From Pseudoalteromonas prydzensis (GTDB lineage: Bacteria; Pseudomonadota; Gammaproteobacteria; Enterobacterales; Alteromonadaceae), in NCBI RefSeq assembly GCF_001661495.1, contig NZ_BDDT01000008.1, positions 1 through 64,000 on the forward strand: DNA of 64,000 bases, in the 5' to 3' direction. Shown here piece by piece: positions 25,868-35,980 of this stretch (positions are counted from its first letter, which is position 1; every line of letters starts with the position of its first letter). The position numbers and the translations under genes are program-made. The notes under the pieces were generated by a model, which did no database searches, had not been told where the DNA came from, and worked only from the letters and a program-made list of their open reading frames with translations.

Positions 25868-27517
25868 ATGACAGGCGCAGAGTTAACGATTGATTTATTA
25901 GCCAAACACGGCGTAAATGAAGTTTTTGGTTACCCAGGTGGGGCCATCATGCCAATTTACGATGCGCTGTATGGTGCGCCAGTTAAGCACTACCTCACTC
26001 GTCATGAGCAAGGTGCAGGATTTGCGGCGGTTGGCTTTGCGCGTAGCACCGGTAAATTAGGAGTCTGTTTTGCAACATCAGGGCCTGGTGCGACTAACTT
26101 AATCACCGCACTTGCTGATGCGATGATGGACTCAGTACCATTACTGGCGATCACCGGGCAAGTACCTACTGCAGCAATCGGCTCTGACGCGTTTCAAGAA
26201 ATCGATGTACTAGGCATGTCATTGTCGTGTACTAAACACAGTTATATGGTTGAACGTCCTGAAGATTTAGCCGAAATCCTACAAGAAGCCATGCACTTGG
26301 CGCAAAGTGGCCGTCCGGGTCCTGTTTTAGTTGATATTCCAAAAGACATTCAAATGGCGCAAGTGCCTTTTCATCCTTGGCTTGCAGCTGACGATTACTT
26401 ACCTCAGTTAGATTTAAATCAAGTCGCCATTGCTAATCAGTTATTAAGTGAAGCGAAACGCCCAGTGGCTTATGTTGGTGGCGGTGTACAAGCGGCCGAT
26501 GCCCAACAGCAGTTAATGCAGTTTTTAGATAAAACGCAAATGCCAGCAGTATCAACATTAAAAGCGTTAGGCAGTGTATTACCTGATTACGAATACAATT
26601 TAGGCATGCTGGGCATGCATGGCGGCCAAGCTGCAAATTTAGCGGTACAAGAATGTGATGTACTAGTATGTATAGGTGCCCGCTTTGACGACCGGGTAAC
26701 GGGTAACTTAAGTAAGTTTGCAGCCAAAGCAAAAGTAATTCATTTAGATATCGATGCAGCAGAGGTAGGTAAACGTAAACCGGCTAAAGCTTCGTTGATT
26801 GCAGACTTAAAAAGTTCATTACCTCAGCTTGAGTGTTTTGTTACTGAGCAAGCTTGGTTAGCGCATACCAAAGCGATGATGACTGAGCATGCATGGCGTT
26901 ATGATTACCCTGGTGAAAAAGTATTTGCACCGTATTTATTAAATCAGCTTAGCCAACGTATGCCGAAAAATGGCGTGGTTTGTTGTGATGTAGGCCAACA
27001 CCAAATGTGGGTAGCGCAGCATATGAAGTTTAGCCACCCAAGCAATCATTTAAGTAGCGGTGGTGCGGGCACTATGGGCTTTGGTTTGCCTGCGGCGATA
27101 GGTGCACAAGTTGCGAGACCAAATGATTTTGTGATCACGGTTTCAGGTGATGGCTCAATCATGATGAATATTCAAGAATTAGCGACGATTCGTCGTAACA
27201 ATTTACCGGTAAAAATATTAATTTTAGATAACCAGCGTTTGGGTATGGTTCGCCAATGGCAAGAATTGTTTTTTGAAGGGCGTTATTCTGAAACTGATTT
27301 ATCGGATAACCCAGACTTTGTGCAATTAGCCGCGGTGTTTGGAATACCTGGGCAAGCAATTACTCATGCAAACCAAGTTGATGATGCTATCACTGCATTG
27401 GTTAACAGTACCGGTCCTTATATAGTACATGCATGTATAGATGATAAAGAAAACGTATGGCCATTAGTACCACCGGGTGCTGCCAATGATGAAATGATGA
27501 CGGAGAGTGCAAAATGA
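25868..27517 (+). CDS. ilvG: Acetolactate synthase II large subunit
   Basis: A 549-residue thiamine-diphosphate enzyme making acetolactate or acetohydroxybutyrate, the first common step to valine, leucine and isoleucine. The catalytic glutamate is in HEQGAGFAAVGFARSTGK (residue about 50), and the cofactor motif GDGSIMMNIQEL is near residue 440. The start at 25868 is preferred since GAGGA lies seven bases upstream; an ATG nine codons earlier has no ribosome site. It overlaps ilvM by four bases (ATGA). It is intact, unlike the frameshifted ilvG of E. coli K-12. Confidence 0.95.
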   Translation: MTGAELTIDLLAKHGVNEVFGYPGGAIMPIYDALYGAPVKHYLTRHEQGAGFAAVGFARSTGKLGVCFATSGPGATNLITALADAMMDSVPLLAITGQVPTAAIGSDAFQEIDVLGMSLSCTKHSYMVERPEDLAEILQEAMHLAQSGRPGPVLVDIPKDIQMAQVPFHPWLAADDYLPQLDLNQVAIANQLLSEAKRPVAYVGGGVQAADAQQQLMQFLDKTQMPAVSTLKALGSVLPDYEYNLGMLGMHGGQAANLAVQECDVLVCIGARFDDRVTGNLSKFAAKAKVIHLDIDAAEVGKRKPAKASLIADLKSSLPQLECFVTEQAWLAHTKAMMTEHAWRYDYPGEKVFAPYLLNQLSQRMPKNGVVCCDVGQHQMWVAQHMKFSHPSNHLSSGGAGTMGFGLPAAIGAQVARPNDFVITVSGDGSIMMNIQELATIRRNNLPVKILILDNQRLGMVRQWQELFFEGRYSETDLSDNPDFVQLAAVFGIPGQAITHANQVDDAITALVNSTGPYIVHACIDDKENVWPLVPPGAANDEMMTESAK

Positions 27518-27756
27518 AACACAGCTTAACAGTTGCTTTAAAAAATCAAAGTGTTGCCGTGGAGCGCTTTTTACGCGTAGTTCGTCATCGCGGTTTTGAT
27601 TTAACCCATTTTCAACTGAATATGGATGATGGCCAGTACCAAGTAGCTATGACAGTCGATAGTGATAAACCGATTCATTTATTAACTACACAGCTTAATA
27701 AGCTGGTGGATGTTAGGCATATCACATTAGAGAATTTACACCAGCAAGCAATGTAG
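27514..27756 (+). CDS. ilvM: Acetolactate synthase II small (regulatory) subunit
   Basis: An 80-residue single ACT-domain protein (SLTVALKNQSVAVERFLRVV..., then HITLENL) matching IlvM in size and place. It stabilises and activates IlvG. The four-base overlap couples its translation to ilvG. After it come 111 bases before ilvD, where E. coli has ilvE; no aminotransferase gene is present here. Confidence 0.92.
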   Translation: MKHSLTVALKNQSVAVERFLRVVRHRGFDLTHFQLNMDDGQYQVAMTVDSDKPIHLLTTQLNKLVDVRHITLENLHQQAM

Positions 27757-27867
27757 TTTGCTGTAGCAACTAAATCAACAGGGCTATTGGGATTTCCCTT
27801 TAGCGATAAAAATTTAAGAATGAGGATGTCAGCGGTTTATTAATCGCTGCAAAATACTGAGGTAACT

Positions 27868-29724
27868 ATGGCTAAATTAAGAAGTGCAACTACAACTGAA
27901 GGTCGAAAGCGCGCAGGTGCTCGTGCATTATGGCGTGCAACAGGGATGACAGATACTGATTTTGGTAAACCAATTATTGCGGTTGTAAACTCGTTCACAC
28001 AATTTGTACCGGGGCATGTGCATCTTAATCAACTTAGTGAGCTCATGGCTGAAACCATCACCGAAGCCGGTGGTGTGCCAAAAGAATTTAATACCATCGC
28101 CATTGATGATGGCATTGCGATGGGCCACGGCGGCATGTTGTATTCATTACCATCGCGCGACTTAATCGCCGACTCGGTTGAATACATGGTTAATGGTCAC
28201 TGCGCCGATGCGATGATCTGTATTTCTAACTGCGATAAAATCACCCCTGGGATGATGCTTGCGGCACTACGTTTAGATATTCCAGTGATCTTTGTGTCAG
28301 GCGGCCCGATGGAAGCAGGTAAAACTAAGCTTGCCAATATCGATATCAAACTTGATTTAGTCGATGCAATGGTAAAAGGTGCAGATGAGTCGGTAAGTGA
28401 TGCTGATTCAGAGCAAGTTGAACGCTCAGCATGCCCAACCTGTGGTTCATGTTCTGGTATGTTTACCGCCAATTCAATGAACTGTTTATTAGAGGCAATT
28501 GGCCTAGCACTACCGGGTAACGGTACTACGCTTGCTACTCATAAAGACCGCAAACAGTTGTATGTTGAAGCCGGTGCACGCATTGTTGATTTATGTCGTG
28601 AGTATTACCAAAAAGATAATAAAGACGTACTACCACGCGCCATTGCCAATAAAACAGCCTTTATGAATGCCATGGTCGTTGATATTGCTATGGGTGGCTC
28701 GTCAAATACCGTATTGCATTTACTTGCAGCTGCGCAAGAAGCCGGTGTTGATTTTGATATGTCGCACATTGATGCGTTATCTCGTAAAACACCGTTCCTG
28801 TGTAAAGTAGCGCCTGCAACTGCGCAATACCATATTGAAGATGTACACCGTGCTGGTGGCATGATGGCGATTATACGCGAACTGGGTAAAGCGGGCTTAG
28901 TTGATATGTCGGTAAACCATGTTGCCGGTATGACGATGGCTGAGCTGGTTAAAAAATGGGATGCTACTGATCCAAACAACGAAGCTGCACAAACGTTTTA
29001 TCGTGCAGGCCCTGCAGGCATTCGTACCACCAAAGCAATGAGTCAATCGTGCCGTTGGGATGAAGGCGACAATGACCGTGAAAATGGCTGTATCCGAAGC
29101 GTTGAACATGCATTTCGCCAAGATGGTGGCTTAGCGGTATTATCGGGCAACTTAGCGGTTGATGGCTGTATTGTAAAAAGTGCGGGTGTAGTTGATGAAA
29201 TGCTACACTTTGAAGGCACCGCCGTGGTGTATGAATCGCAAGATGATTCAGTTGAAGGTATCTTAAATGATGAAGTAAAAGCCGGTGACATCGTGGTTAT
29301 TCGCTACGAAGGCCCTAAAGGCGGCCCGGGTATGCAAGAAATGCTTTACCCAACCAGTTACTTAAAATCAAAAGGCTTGGCTGAAAAATGTGCCTTGATC
29401 ACCGATGGTCGCTTCTCGGGTGGTACGTCAGGTTTATCAATTGGTCACGTCTCACCTGAAGCTGCCAGCGGCGGCGCCATTGCCTATGTTGAAAACGGCG
29501 ATAAAATTATTATCGACATTGCCACTCGTGAAATTACGTTAGCACTAACAGATGATGAGCTTGAAGCACGTAAGCAAAAGCAGCTAGCCCGTGGTAAGCA
29601 AGCGTATAAACCGCTTAACCGTGAGCGTTATGTGTCATCTGCGCTAAAAGCGTATGCGCTACTTGCAACTAGTGCAGATAAAGGCGCGGTTCGCGATCTA
29701 GCCAAACTGGAGGAGCTTAGCTAA
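27868..29724 (+). CDS. ilvD: Dihydroxy-acid dehydratase
   Basis: A 618-residue iron-sulfur enzyme that dehydrates dihydroxy acids to the keto acids of valine and isoleucine. It shows the cluster and metal motifs [10 protein letters not shown] (near residue 120), [19 protein letters not shown] (about 190-208) and the C-terminal [20 protein letters not shown]. Length and start (RSATTTEGR) are standard. The ATG has GAGGTAACT upstream. It belongs to the ilvGMDA transcript and is two bases from ilvA. Confidence 0.96.
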   Translation: MAKLRSATTTEGRKRAGARALWRATGMTDTDFGKPIIAVVNSFTQFVPGHVHLNQLSELMAETITEAGGVPKEFNTIAIDDGIAMGHGGMLYSLPSRDLIADSVEYMVNGHCADAMICISNCDKITPGMMLAALRLDIPVIFVSGGPMEAGKTKLANIDIKLDLVDAMVKGADESVSDADSEQVERSACPTCGSCSGMFTANSMNCLLEAIGLALPGNGTTLATHKDRKQLYVEAGARIVDLCREYYQKDNKDVLPRAIANKTAFMNAMVVDIAMGGSSNTVLHLLAAAQEAGVDFDMSHIDALSRKTPFLCKVAPATAQYHIEDVHRAGGMMAIIRELGKAGLVDMSVNHVAGMTMAELVKKWDATDPNNEAAQTFYRAGPAGIRTTKAMSQSCRWDEGDNDRENGCIRSVEHAFRQDGGLAVLSGNLAVDGCIVKSAGVVDEMLHFEGTAVVYESQDDSVEGILNDEVKAGDIVVIRYEGPKGGPGMQEMLYPTSYLKSKGLAEKCALITDGRFSGGTSGLSIGHVSPEAASGGAIAYVENGDKIIIDIATREITLALTDDELEARKQKQLARGKQAYKPLNRERYVSSALKAYALLATSADKGAVRDLAKLEELS

Positions 29725-29726
29725 TT

Positions 29727-31277
29727 ATGGTTTCTCAAGAGCTCGATTATTTTCGCGCTATTATCCAAGCCAATATGGAACCACTGGCAAAAGTGACTGA
29801 GGTTAGCGAAATGGCTGAACTCAGTGCACGCCTTGGTAATCAAGTGTGGTTAAAGCGTGAAGATCAGCAGCCCGTTTATTCATTTAAGTTACGGGGTGCG
29901 TATAACAAACTGGCTAAGTTACCAAAAGGTTCTGTGGTGATAACCGCATCTGCTGGTAATCATGCCCAAGGCGTGGCGCTAAGCGCCTCACATTTAGGTC
30001 ATCAAGCGACTATCGTCATGCCGGTCACTACACCTGAAATAAAAGTCAGTGCAGTACGTGCACTCGGTGGTGAGGTGGTATTACATGGCCATCATTTTGA
30101 TGCCGCTAAAGCGCATGCACTAGAACTGACTGAACAGCGCAATGGCGTATTTGTACCACCCTTTGATGACCCAGATGTGATTGTAGGTCAAGGCACTGTT
30201 GCTCGTGAACTAATGCAGCAACTTAACCAGCTCGATGCGGTATTTATTCCGGTTGGCGGCGGCGGTTTACTCGCTGGTATGGCGGTCTATATCAAGTCAT
30301 TACGCCCCGATATTAAAGTGATTGGCGTAGAAGCAGACGAAAGCGCCTGCTTACAAGCAGCCCTTGAAGCGGGTAAACCGGTTGAGCTGGAGCGGGTTGG
30401 CAGCTTTGCGGATGGTGTTGCGGTAAAGATTATCGGTAAAGAAACCTTTCGCTTAGCGCAAAAATTTTGTGACGAAGTGGTCACGGTCACAGGCGATGAA
30501 ATTTGTGCTGCGATGCAAGATATCTTTGTTTCAACCCGTGCTATAGCTGAGCCTTCTGGTGCGCTTGCAACCGCAGGACTGAAAAAATGGAGCCAACAAA
30601 GTGGCCTGAAAGGGCTGCATTTAGCGGCAGTTTTATCAGGTGCTAATTTAAACTTTGACCGTTTACGTTATGTGGCAGAGCGTACTGCGCTGGGTGAGAA
30701 AAACGAAGCCCTGTTTGCGGTCACTATTAACGAAGAAAAAGGTAGCTTTAAGCAGTTTTGTGCTTCGTTAGGTGGCCGTGCAATCACAGAGTTTAATTAT
30801 CGCTATGCAGGCCCTGGTGAAGCACAGATTTTTGTTGGTATTGCGCTGCGCCAAGGTCAGCAAGAGTTAGATGAGCTCAAAGCCGATTTAACCACTAATG
30901 GTTATCAATTTTGTGATTTGTCTGATAACGAACTGGCTAAGCTACACGTGCGATATATGGTCGGTGGCAAAGCGCCAGAGCAGCTTCATGAACGGTTATT
31001 ACGCTTTGAGTTTCCTGAATACCCAGGCGCACTCGCGCGCTTTTTAGATACCTTAGGCAGCAATTGGAATATTACGTTATTCCATTATCGCAACCATGGT
31101 GGTTCGATGGGCAATGTATTAGCTGGGTTTGCGATTGAGGCAAATCAGTATGAGGTATTTAACGAGCACTTAAATCGTTTGGGCTATAGCGTACAAGATG
31201 AAACACATAATCCGTGTTTTACCCAATTTTTAACGACCCAAAGCCCTATTGATAGGGCTAAAGCGGCTAATAATTAA
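29727..31277 (+). CDS. ilvA: Threonine ammonia-lyase, biosynthetic
   Basis: A 516-residue pyridoxal-phosphate enzyme that converts threonine to 2-oxobutanoate, committing carbon to isoleucine. The cofactor lysine is in YSFKLRGAYNK (about residue 57), the glycine loop in PVGGGGLLAG, and two C-terminal ACT-like regulatory domains (from about 335 and 430) mark the allosteric, isoleucine-inhibited biosynthetic form. It is the last gene of the ilv operon and is followed by a strong terminator. Confidence 0.96.
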   Translation: MVSQELDYFRAIIQANMEPLAKVTEVSEMAELSARLGNQVWLKREDQQPVYSFKLRGAYNKLAKLPKGSVVITASAGNHAQGVALSASHLGHQATIVMPVTTPEIKVSAVRALGGEVVLHGHHFDAAKAHALELTEQRNGVFVPPFDDPDVIVGQGTVARELMQQLNQLDAVFIPVGGGGLLAGMAVYIKSLRPDIKVIGVEADESACLQAALEAGKPVELERVGSFADGVAVKIIGKETFRLAQKFCDEVVTVTGDEICAAMQDIFVSTRAIAEPSGALATAGLKKWSQQSGLKGLHLAAVLSGANLNFDRLRYVAERTALGEKNEALFAVTINEEKGSFKQFCASLGGRAITEFNYRYAGPGEAQIFVGIALRQGQQELDELKADLTTNGYQFCDLSDNELAKLHVRYMVGGKAPEQLHERLLRFEFPEYPGALARFLDTLGSNWNITLFHYRNHGGSMGNVLAGFAIEANQYEVFNEHLNRLGYSVQDETHNPCFTQFLTTQSPIDRAKAANN

Positions 31278-31285
31278 ATATATCC

Positions 31286-31312
31286 AAAGCACCTCAATTG
31301 AGGTGCTTTTTT
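31286..31312 (+). terminator. Rho-independent terminator of the ilv operon
   Basis: AAAGCACCTCAA / TTGAGGTGCTTT, a fully symmetrical 24-bp palindrome (31286-31309), followed by further Ts. Confidence 0.9.
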
Positions 31313-31380
31313 CATTGCTTTAGTAAATTCAATATATTATCTATAGTTATAGCAAACTTATAAACTATTCAGAGTGTACA

Positions 31381-32430
31381 TTGAGATTTAAAGGACTAAA
31401 ACTAGGGTTATGCCTTGTATTTGCAGTGCTTTGTAAACAAAGTATGGCAATTACCGACGTCACCTTACAATTAAAGTGGACGCATCAATTTCAATTTGCT
31501 GGTTATTATATGGCTCAGCAACAAGGCTTTTATCAAGACGCCGGATTAAACGTTACTATTTTACCCGCAGATCCTGACAATCCAGATACCTTTTCTAAAG
31601 TGCTGGCGGGGCAAGCTCAGTTTGGAGTGGGGCATTCTGGTATTTTACAGCAGCGTATTGCCGGTAAACCACTGGTGGCAATGGCGGCTATTTTACAGTT
31701 TTCACCTTATTGTTGGATGGTCAAAAAAAGCTCTGATATTTTTCATCCTCGAGATTTTGCTAATAAGCGCATCAGCAGCATTAGCCGTAAAGAAAATGCC
31801 GAGTTACTAGTGATGCTAGAGCGAAGTGGTGTTCACACGGATAATTTGACAGCCTATGGCAGTGATACTAGCAGCGCTGATTGGTTAACAGGAACTATTG
31901 ATGCGATGCAAGTATATGTTACTAACGAACCGTATATGATGCGCGAGCAAGGTATAGATCATCGGCTTATTTGCCCACAGAAATACGGCATCAATGTTTA
32001 TAGTGATATTCTTTATACCACTGAAAATATGCTCGCTCAGCAGCCACAAACCGTGGAGGCTTTCTATCAGGCCAGTTTAAAAGGTTGGCGTTACGCTATG
32101 ATGCACATGGACGAAGCCATTGCTTTGACTCAGCATGATTACGCACCGCAAAAAAGCTTTGCTCAGCTTGGCTATGAAGCCGAGGTACTAAGTGATTATA
32201 TTCTACCGGCCGGAACCAATTTAGGCGCCATGTCGATAGCTAAATGGCGATTGATTGCAGGTTTATACGCAATTGAACAAAGTGCCTTTAATCAAGCGCA
32301 AGCTGGTTTTATTTATCATTATGCTGAACCAGAAGAGATTAAAATGTCATGGATGCTCATTAGTGCAATTATTATTAGTTTATTATCCATTCCACTTTAT
32401 TTGCGCTTGATGCTAAGAAAAAGCGTATAA
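31381..32430 (+). CDS. SsuA/THI5-type binding protein with C-terminal membrane anchor
   Basis: A 349-residue protein beginning at TTG 31381 with a signal peptide (cleavage after SMA, residue 23). The mature part opens with LQLKWTHQFQFAGYYMAQQQ, the signature of SsuA/THI5/NMT1-like domains that bind thiamine-precursor-like or sulfonate ligands. In marine bacteria this domain often is the periplasmic sensor of kinases or diguanylate cyclases. Here, after residue about 320, only one membrane helix (WMLISAIIISLLSIPLYLRL) and a short basic tail remain, so it looks like a sensor module with no output domain, or a membrane-tethered binding protein. No ABC transporter genes are adjacent. Confidence 0.8.
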   Translation: MRFKGLKLGLCLVFAVLCKQSMAITDVTLQLKWTHQFQFAGYYMAQQQGFYQDAGLNVTILPADPDNPDTFSKVLAGQAQFGVGHSGILQQRIAGKPLVAMAAILQFSPYCWMVKKSSDIFHPRDFANKRISSISRKENAELLVMLERSGVHTDNLTAYGSDTSSADWLTGTIDAMQVYVTNEPYMMREQGIDHRLICPQKYGINVYSDILYTTENMLAQQPQTVEAFYQASLKGWRYAMMHMDEAIALTQHDYAPQKSFAQLGYEAEVLSDYILPAGTNLGAMSIAKWRLIAGLYAIEQSAFNQAQAGFIYHYAEPEEIKMSWMLISAIIISLLSIPLYLRLMLRKSV

Positions 32431-32463
32431 TGGCGAAACGCATTTGACCATCGCCAAAATCCC

Positions 32464-33657
32464 ATGAGCCTTGCTGAGCAGTTTACAGCCCTAGATAACT
32501 TATTACACCGCACTCGCCAATATTGGCAGTGCACCGCATTCGATTTTGATCAACTACCTTGGCCTGAATTAGAGCAAGCCTTAGCGGCTTTGAGCGACCA
32601 GCAAGTTGCACAGCTCGATAGTGAACAGCATCTGCTGTATCAATTTTTTAGCCCGTATATTGCTGAAGTAAATAATTTAGCCGCTTTATGTGAGTTACCT
32701 CAAACCATTGCGACGCGTATTGAATATCCATTTTGGATCAGCAACGGCATTAAGGGTCGCAAGTTCACCCAACTACAAGACTTTGTCGGTGCGCTGGGTG
32801 AAGAATCAAACTTACCAGTATTAGAATGGTGTGCCGGGAAAGGCCACTTGGGGCGCATGTTGGCATTTAATCGTGCACCTAGCGTTCACAGTATCGAGTT
32901 ACAACAACATCTCTGTGAGCAGGGTCAGCAAAGTGCTCAGCAACAAGGACTGGCTATGCGCTTTAGCCAAGCCGATGTGCTAAAAGATGATGTTGCTAAG
33001 TACTTTCAACAAACACAACATGCGGTCGCACTGCATGCTTGTGGTGCACTGCATCAAGCCTTTATGAGTAATGCTGTTAGTGCACAAACAGAAAAGATTA
33101 GTTTATCGCCATGTTGTTATCACTTGTTTACTGACAATGACTATCAAGCGATGAGTGCAGTTGCGCAGCACAGTAAGCTCAAGTTAACACACCGTGATTT
33201 AAAATTGGCATTGCAAGAGACCGTAACGGCCCCCTCTCGGGTTGATAAAGTACGTAAAACCGAAGTGCAATGGCGGCTGGGTTTTGATGCACTGCGCAAA
33301 ACCCTCACTGGCGAATCACACTATGTCAGCGTGCCCTCTGTTAACAAAGCAATCTTTTCAGATTCATTTAAAGCTTTTTGTGCATGGGCTGCAGATAAAA
33401 AGGCCTTGGAAATACCACAAGATATTGATTATGATTACTTTTTGACTAAAGGGGAAATGCGCAAAAAAGTAACTGAGCGTATTGAACTGGTCCGTCATGT
33501 GTTTAGAAGGGCAATAGAAGTTTGGCTTGTGCTCGATCGTGCTTTATATTTGCAACAACAAGGTTATCAAGTCAATGTGCAGACGTTTTGTGAAAAGCAA
33601 TTAACACCGCGCAATATTTTGATCCAAGCTACCGTCAAAGATAGAAAAGAGATGTAA
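32464..33657 (+). CDS. SAM-dependent methyltransferase
   Basis: A 397-residue cytoplasmic protein. A central Rossmann domain carries the SAM-binding motif LEWCAGKGHLGRML (about 120-133), ALHACGALH and SLSPCCYH, the last typical of the METTL25/RRNAD-like methyltransferase group. N- and C-terminal helical parts flank it. The substrate is unknown. Its last base is the first of the carbonic anhydrase start codon, so both genes are translated from one message. Confidence 0.82.
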   Translation: MSLAEQFTALDNLLHRTRQYWQCTAFDFDQLPWPELEQALAALSDQQVAQLDSEQHLLYQFFSPYIAEVNNLAALCELPQTIATRIEYPFWISNGIKGRKFTQLQDFVGALGEESNLPVLEWCAGKGHLGRMLAFNRAPSVHSIELQQHLCEQGQQSAQQQGLAMRFSQADVLKDDVAKYFQQTQHAVALHACGALHQAFMSNAVSAQTEKISLSPCCYHLFTDNDYQAMSAVAQHSKLKLTHRDLKLALQETVTAPSRVDKVRKTEVQWRLGFDALRKTLTGESHYVSVPSVNKAIFSDSFKAFCAWAADKKALEIPQDIDYDYFLTKGEMRKKVTERIELVRHVFRRAIEVWLVLDRALYLQQQGYQVNVQTFCEKQLTPRNILIQATVKDRKEM

Positions 33658-34319
33658 TGAGAAAATTAAAAAATTTATTCGAAAATAATAAACGTTGGGC
33701 TGAGCGCACGTGTAAAGATGATCCAGAATTTTTTAAAATTCTGTCAATGCAACAAAACCCAGAATATCTATGGATTGGTTGTTCAGATTCTCGCGTACCG
33801 GCCAATGAAATCGTTGATTTAATGCCAGGTGAGCTGTTTGTTCACCGTAACGTGGCGAATGTAGTGGTTCATACTGACCACAACTGTTTATCAGTGATGC
33901 AGTACGCTGTTGAAGTGTTAAAAGTAAAGCATATTATGGTTGTGGGTCACTATGGCTGTGGTGGTGTGCAAGCGGTCTTAAATGATGCTAAATTTGGCCT
34001 GATCGATAACTGGTTGCGTCATGTTGGTGATGTAAAAGAAAAATACATTGCAAAAATAGATGCTCTAGCAGAGAAAGATCGCCTTAATAGCTTGATTGAG
34101 CTTAATGTCATTGAGCAAGTGCGCAATGTGTGTCGTACCAATATTGTGCAAGAAGCATGGCAACGTGGTCAAGAGTTGACTATTCATGGCTGGGTATACG
34201 GTTTAGCTAACGGTCACTTAAATGATCTAGAATCAGTGGTGACGTGTGCCGATGAAGTAACTGATACTTACAAGAGTGCAGCCCTAAAAGTATTTGATCG
34301 CTACGTTGGAGAAAAGTAG
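33657..34319 (+). CDS. can: Beta-class carbonic anhydrase
   Basis: A 220-residue zinc enzyme for reversible hydration of CO2, supplying bicarbonate for biosynthesis. Zinc ligands: Cys in CSDSRVP (residue about 42), His and Cys in HYGCGGVQA (about 98-101); FVHRNVANVV is the other family block. Length and motifs match Can of E. coli. It is encoded directly after the methyltransferase gene. Confidence 0.96.
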   Translation: MRKLKNLFENNKRWAERTCKDDPEFFKILSMQQNPEYLWIGCSDSRVPANEIVDLMPGELFVHRNVANVVVHTDHNCLSVMQYAVEVLKVKHIMVVGHYGCGGVQAVLNDAKFGLIDNWLRHVGDVKEKYIAKIDALAEKDRLNSLIELNVIEQVRNVCRTNIVQEAWQRGQELTIHGWVYGLANGHLNDLESVVTCADEVTDTYKSAALKVFDRYVGEK

Positions 34320-34379
34320 TCGATTATTTTGTTAGTGAACTAGCATGAGCACAAAAGACGATGCTAGTTTGCTAGGCAT

Positions 34380-35180
34380 TCAGAGCTGATTTGCTGCTTT
34401 TCGGTTACGATACTGCTGCGGTGTTTCGAAGGTAAAACGATGAAATGCGTGACAAAAGTGAGCGTGATCATAATATCCACATTGTAATGCAATAGCGGTC
34501 ACTGGTATTTGGCTCTCAGCGAGCAGACTACGTGCGGTTTTTAGTCGATAAAACTGCTGTAGTCGAGCAGGACTCACCCCCGCTTCTTTTTTTAAGCGAC
34601 GCTCAAGCGTTCGCCGTGTTAGCCCAAGCTTTTTACTGACAACGGTTGTAGAGTTATTAAGCTGAATAAGTTGCTTGATGACTTTTAGTGTACTGTTTTT
34701 GGCTAATTGCTGACCCATCGCTTGATTAAGTAACCATTGTTCAAGTAAGTACAGTTGGCTCATTAATGGACTATTTTGCATCTTTTCAACACATGCCAGT
34801 AAACTGCTATACCAACGTGGAGTGAAATCGTGGCCTAGCAGGTAATTCACTTCTGTTAACTCGTGTAAGGTTATGCCTAATAAGTGATAAGCCCCTGAAG
34901 GTGCGAAGCGAACACTCAGCAAAGTATCTAAGGTACTGAAAGTGTGTGCCTGAGTATGACGATTAAAGGCAAATGTAATTACCGGCGTTGTTTGGCTGAA
35001 ATCAATGGTGAGGCTTGCACCGGCATCTGGGTAAAGTTTTTCCTTAAATAGCTGTGCGGTTTGCGTATTTTGCGAACCAATTTTCCAATAGCATTGCACC
35101 CAATCAGCTAAGCGCTGATCAGGTGAAAACTTTTGAAACTGCAAATGAGGTAATGGATCATTTAACAATAAAATGGCCAT
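34380..35180 (-). CDS. AraC-family transcription regulator
   Basis: A 266-residue regulator. The C-terminal ~100 residues hold the two helix-turn-helix units of AraC proteins: STTVVSKKLGLTRRTLERRL and VTAIALQCGYYDHAHFCHAF followed by PQQYRNR. The N-terminal ~150 residues (PHLQFQKFSPDQRLADWVQCYW...) are of the DUF6597-like ligand-binding type. The target and effector are unknown. It lies 14 bases upstream of the methionine aminopeptidase gene's end on the same strand. Confidence 0.85.
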   Translation of the reverse strand: MAILLLNDPLPHLQFQKFSPDQRLADWVQCYWKIGSQNTQTAQLFKEKLYPDAGASLTIDFSQTTPVITFAFNRHTQAHTFSTLDTLLSVRFAPSGAYHLLGITLHELTEVNYLLGHDFTPRWYSSLLACVEKMQNSPLMSQLYLLEQWLLNQAMGQQLAKNSTLKVIKQLIQLNNSTTVVSKKLGLTRRTLERRLKKEAGVSPARLQQFYRLKTARSLLAESQIPVTAIALQCGYYDHAHFCHAFHRFTFETPQQYRNRKAANQL

Positions 35181-35194
35181 ACATTTAACCTTGT

Positions 35195-35980
35195 TTAGGT
35201 TGTGAGCATCGCGCTTTCTTCGGCGCGTAAAGTGAGCACTTCATAGCCATCAGCGGTGACGGCAATAGTATGCTCCCACTGAGCAGAGAGCTTTTTATCT
35301 CGGGTAACCACAGTCCAACCATCGGGTTTGGTTTTTATTTTTGCCGCACCTTGGTTGATCATAGGTTCAATGGTAAAGGTCATGCCTGTTTTGAGTTCAA
35401 CCCCAGTATTGCGCTTACCATAGTGCAAAACTTGTGGCTCTTCATGCATTTGCTCGCCAATACCATGGCCACAATATTCACGCACCACGCTGTAACCGTT
35501 ACTGTGAGCAAAGTTTGCTATAGCATTGCCAATATCGCCGAGTCGTACTCCAGGCTTCACCATTTTTATGCCTTGCCACATCGCTTCATAGGTTTTATCA
35601 ACCAAGCGTTTAGCCAGCGGTGAAACCTCACCAAGCATATACATTTTGCTGGAATCGGCAATGTAACCATTTTTCTCAAGCGTAATATCGATATTAACAA
35701 TATCGCCTGATTTTAATATTCGCTTAGGATCTGGAAACCCATGGCAGACTACTTCATTAACTGAACTGTTTAATACATAAGGATAATCGTATTGGCCTTT
35801 ACTAGCTGGGCGTGAGGCGAGTTCATCAACAATATAGCGCTCAACTAAATCATTAATTTCCATAGTGGTGATACCGATTTTTACTTGCTCGTCTAAATAG
35901 GCAAACACTTGTGCAAGTAATCGGCCTGACTCACGCATTAAAGCGATTTGTTCAGGGGTTTTGATAATGATTTCACTCAT
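35195..35980 (-). CDS. map: Methionine aminopeptidase, type I
   Basis: A 261-residue metal enzyme that removes the initiator methionine from new proteins. Metal ligands are seen in VNIDITLEKNGYIADSS (two aspartates), HGIGEQMHEEP, TIEPMI and WEHTIAVT. The start at 35980 overlaps the ParD-like gene by eight bases and gives the usual MSEIIIKTPEQIALMR. A main map copy normally lies beside rpsB; this one, coupled to a ParD-like gene, is probably a second copy. Confidence 0.93.
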   Translation of the reverse strand: MSEIIIKTPEQIALMRESGRLLAQVFAYLDEQVKIGITTMEINDLVERYIVDELASRPASKGQYDYPYVLNSSVNEVVCHGFPDPKRILKSGDIVNIDITLEKNGYIADSSKMYMLGEVSPLAKRLVDKTYEAMWQGIKMVKPGVRLGDIGNAIANFAHSNGYSVVREYCGHGIGEQMHEEPQVLHYGKRNTGVELKTGMTFTIEPMINQGAAKIKTKPDGWTVVTRDKKLSAQWEHTIAVTADGYEVLTLRAEESAMLTT

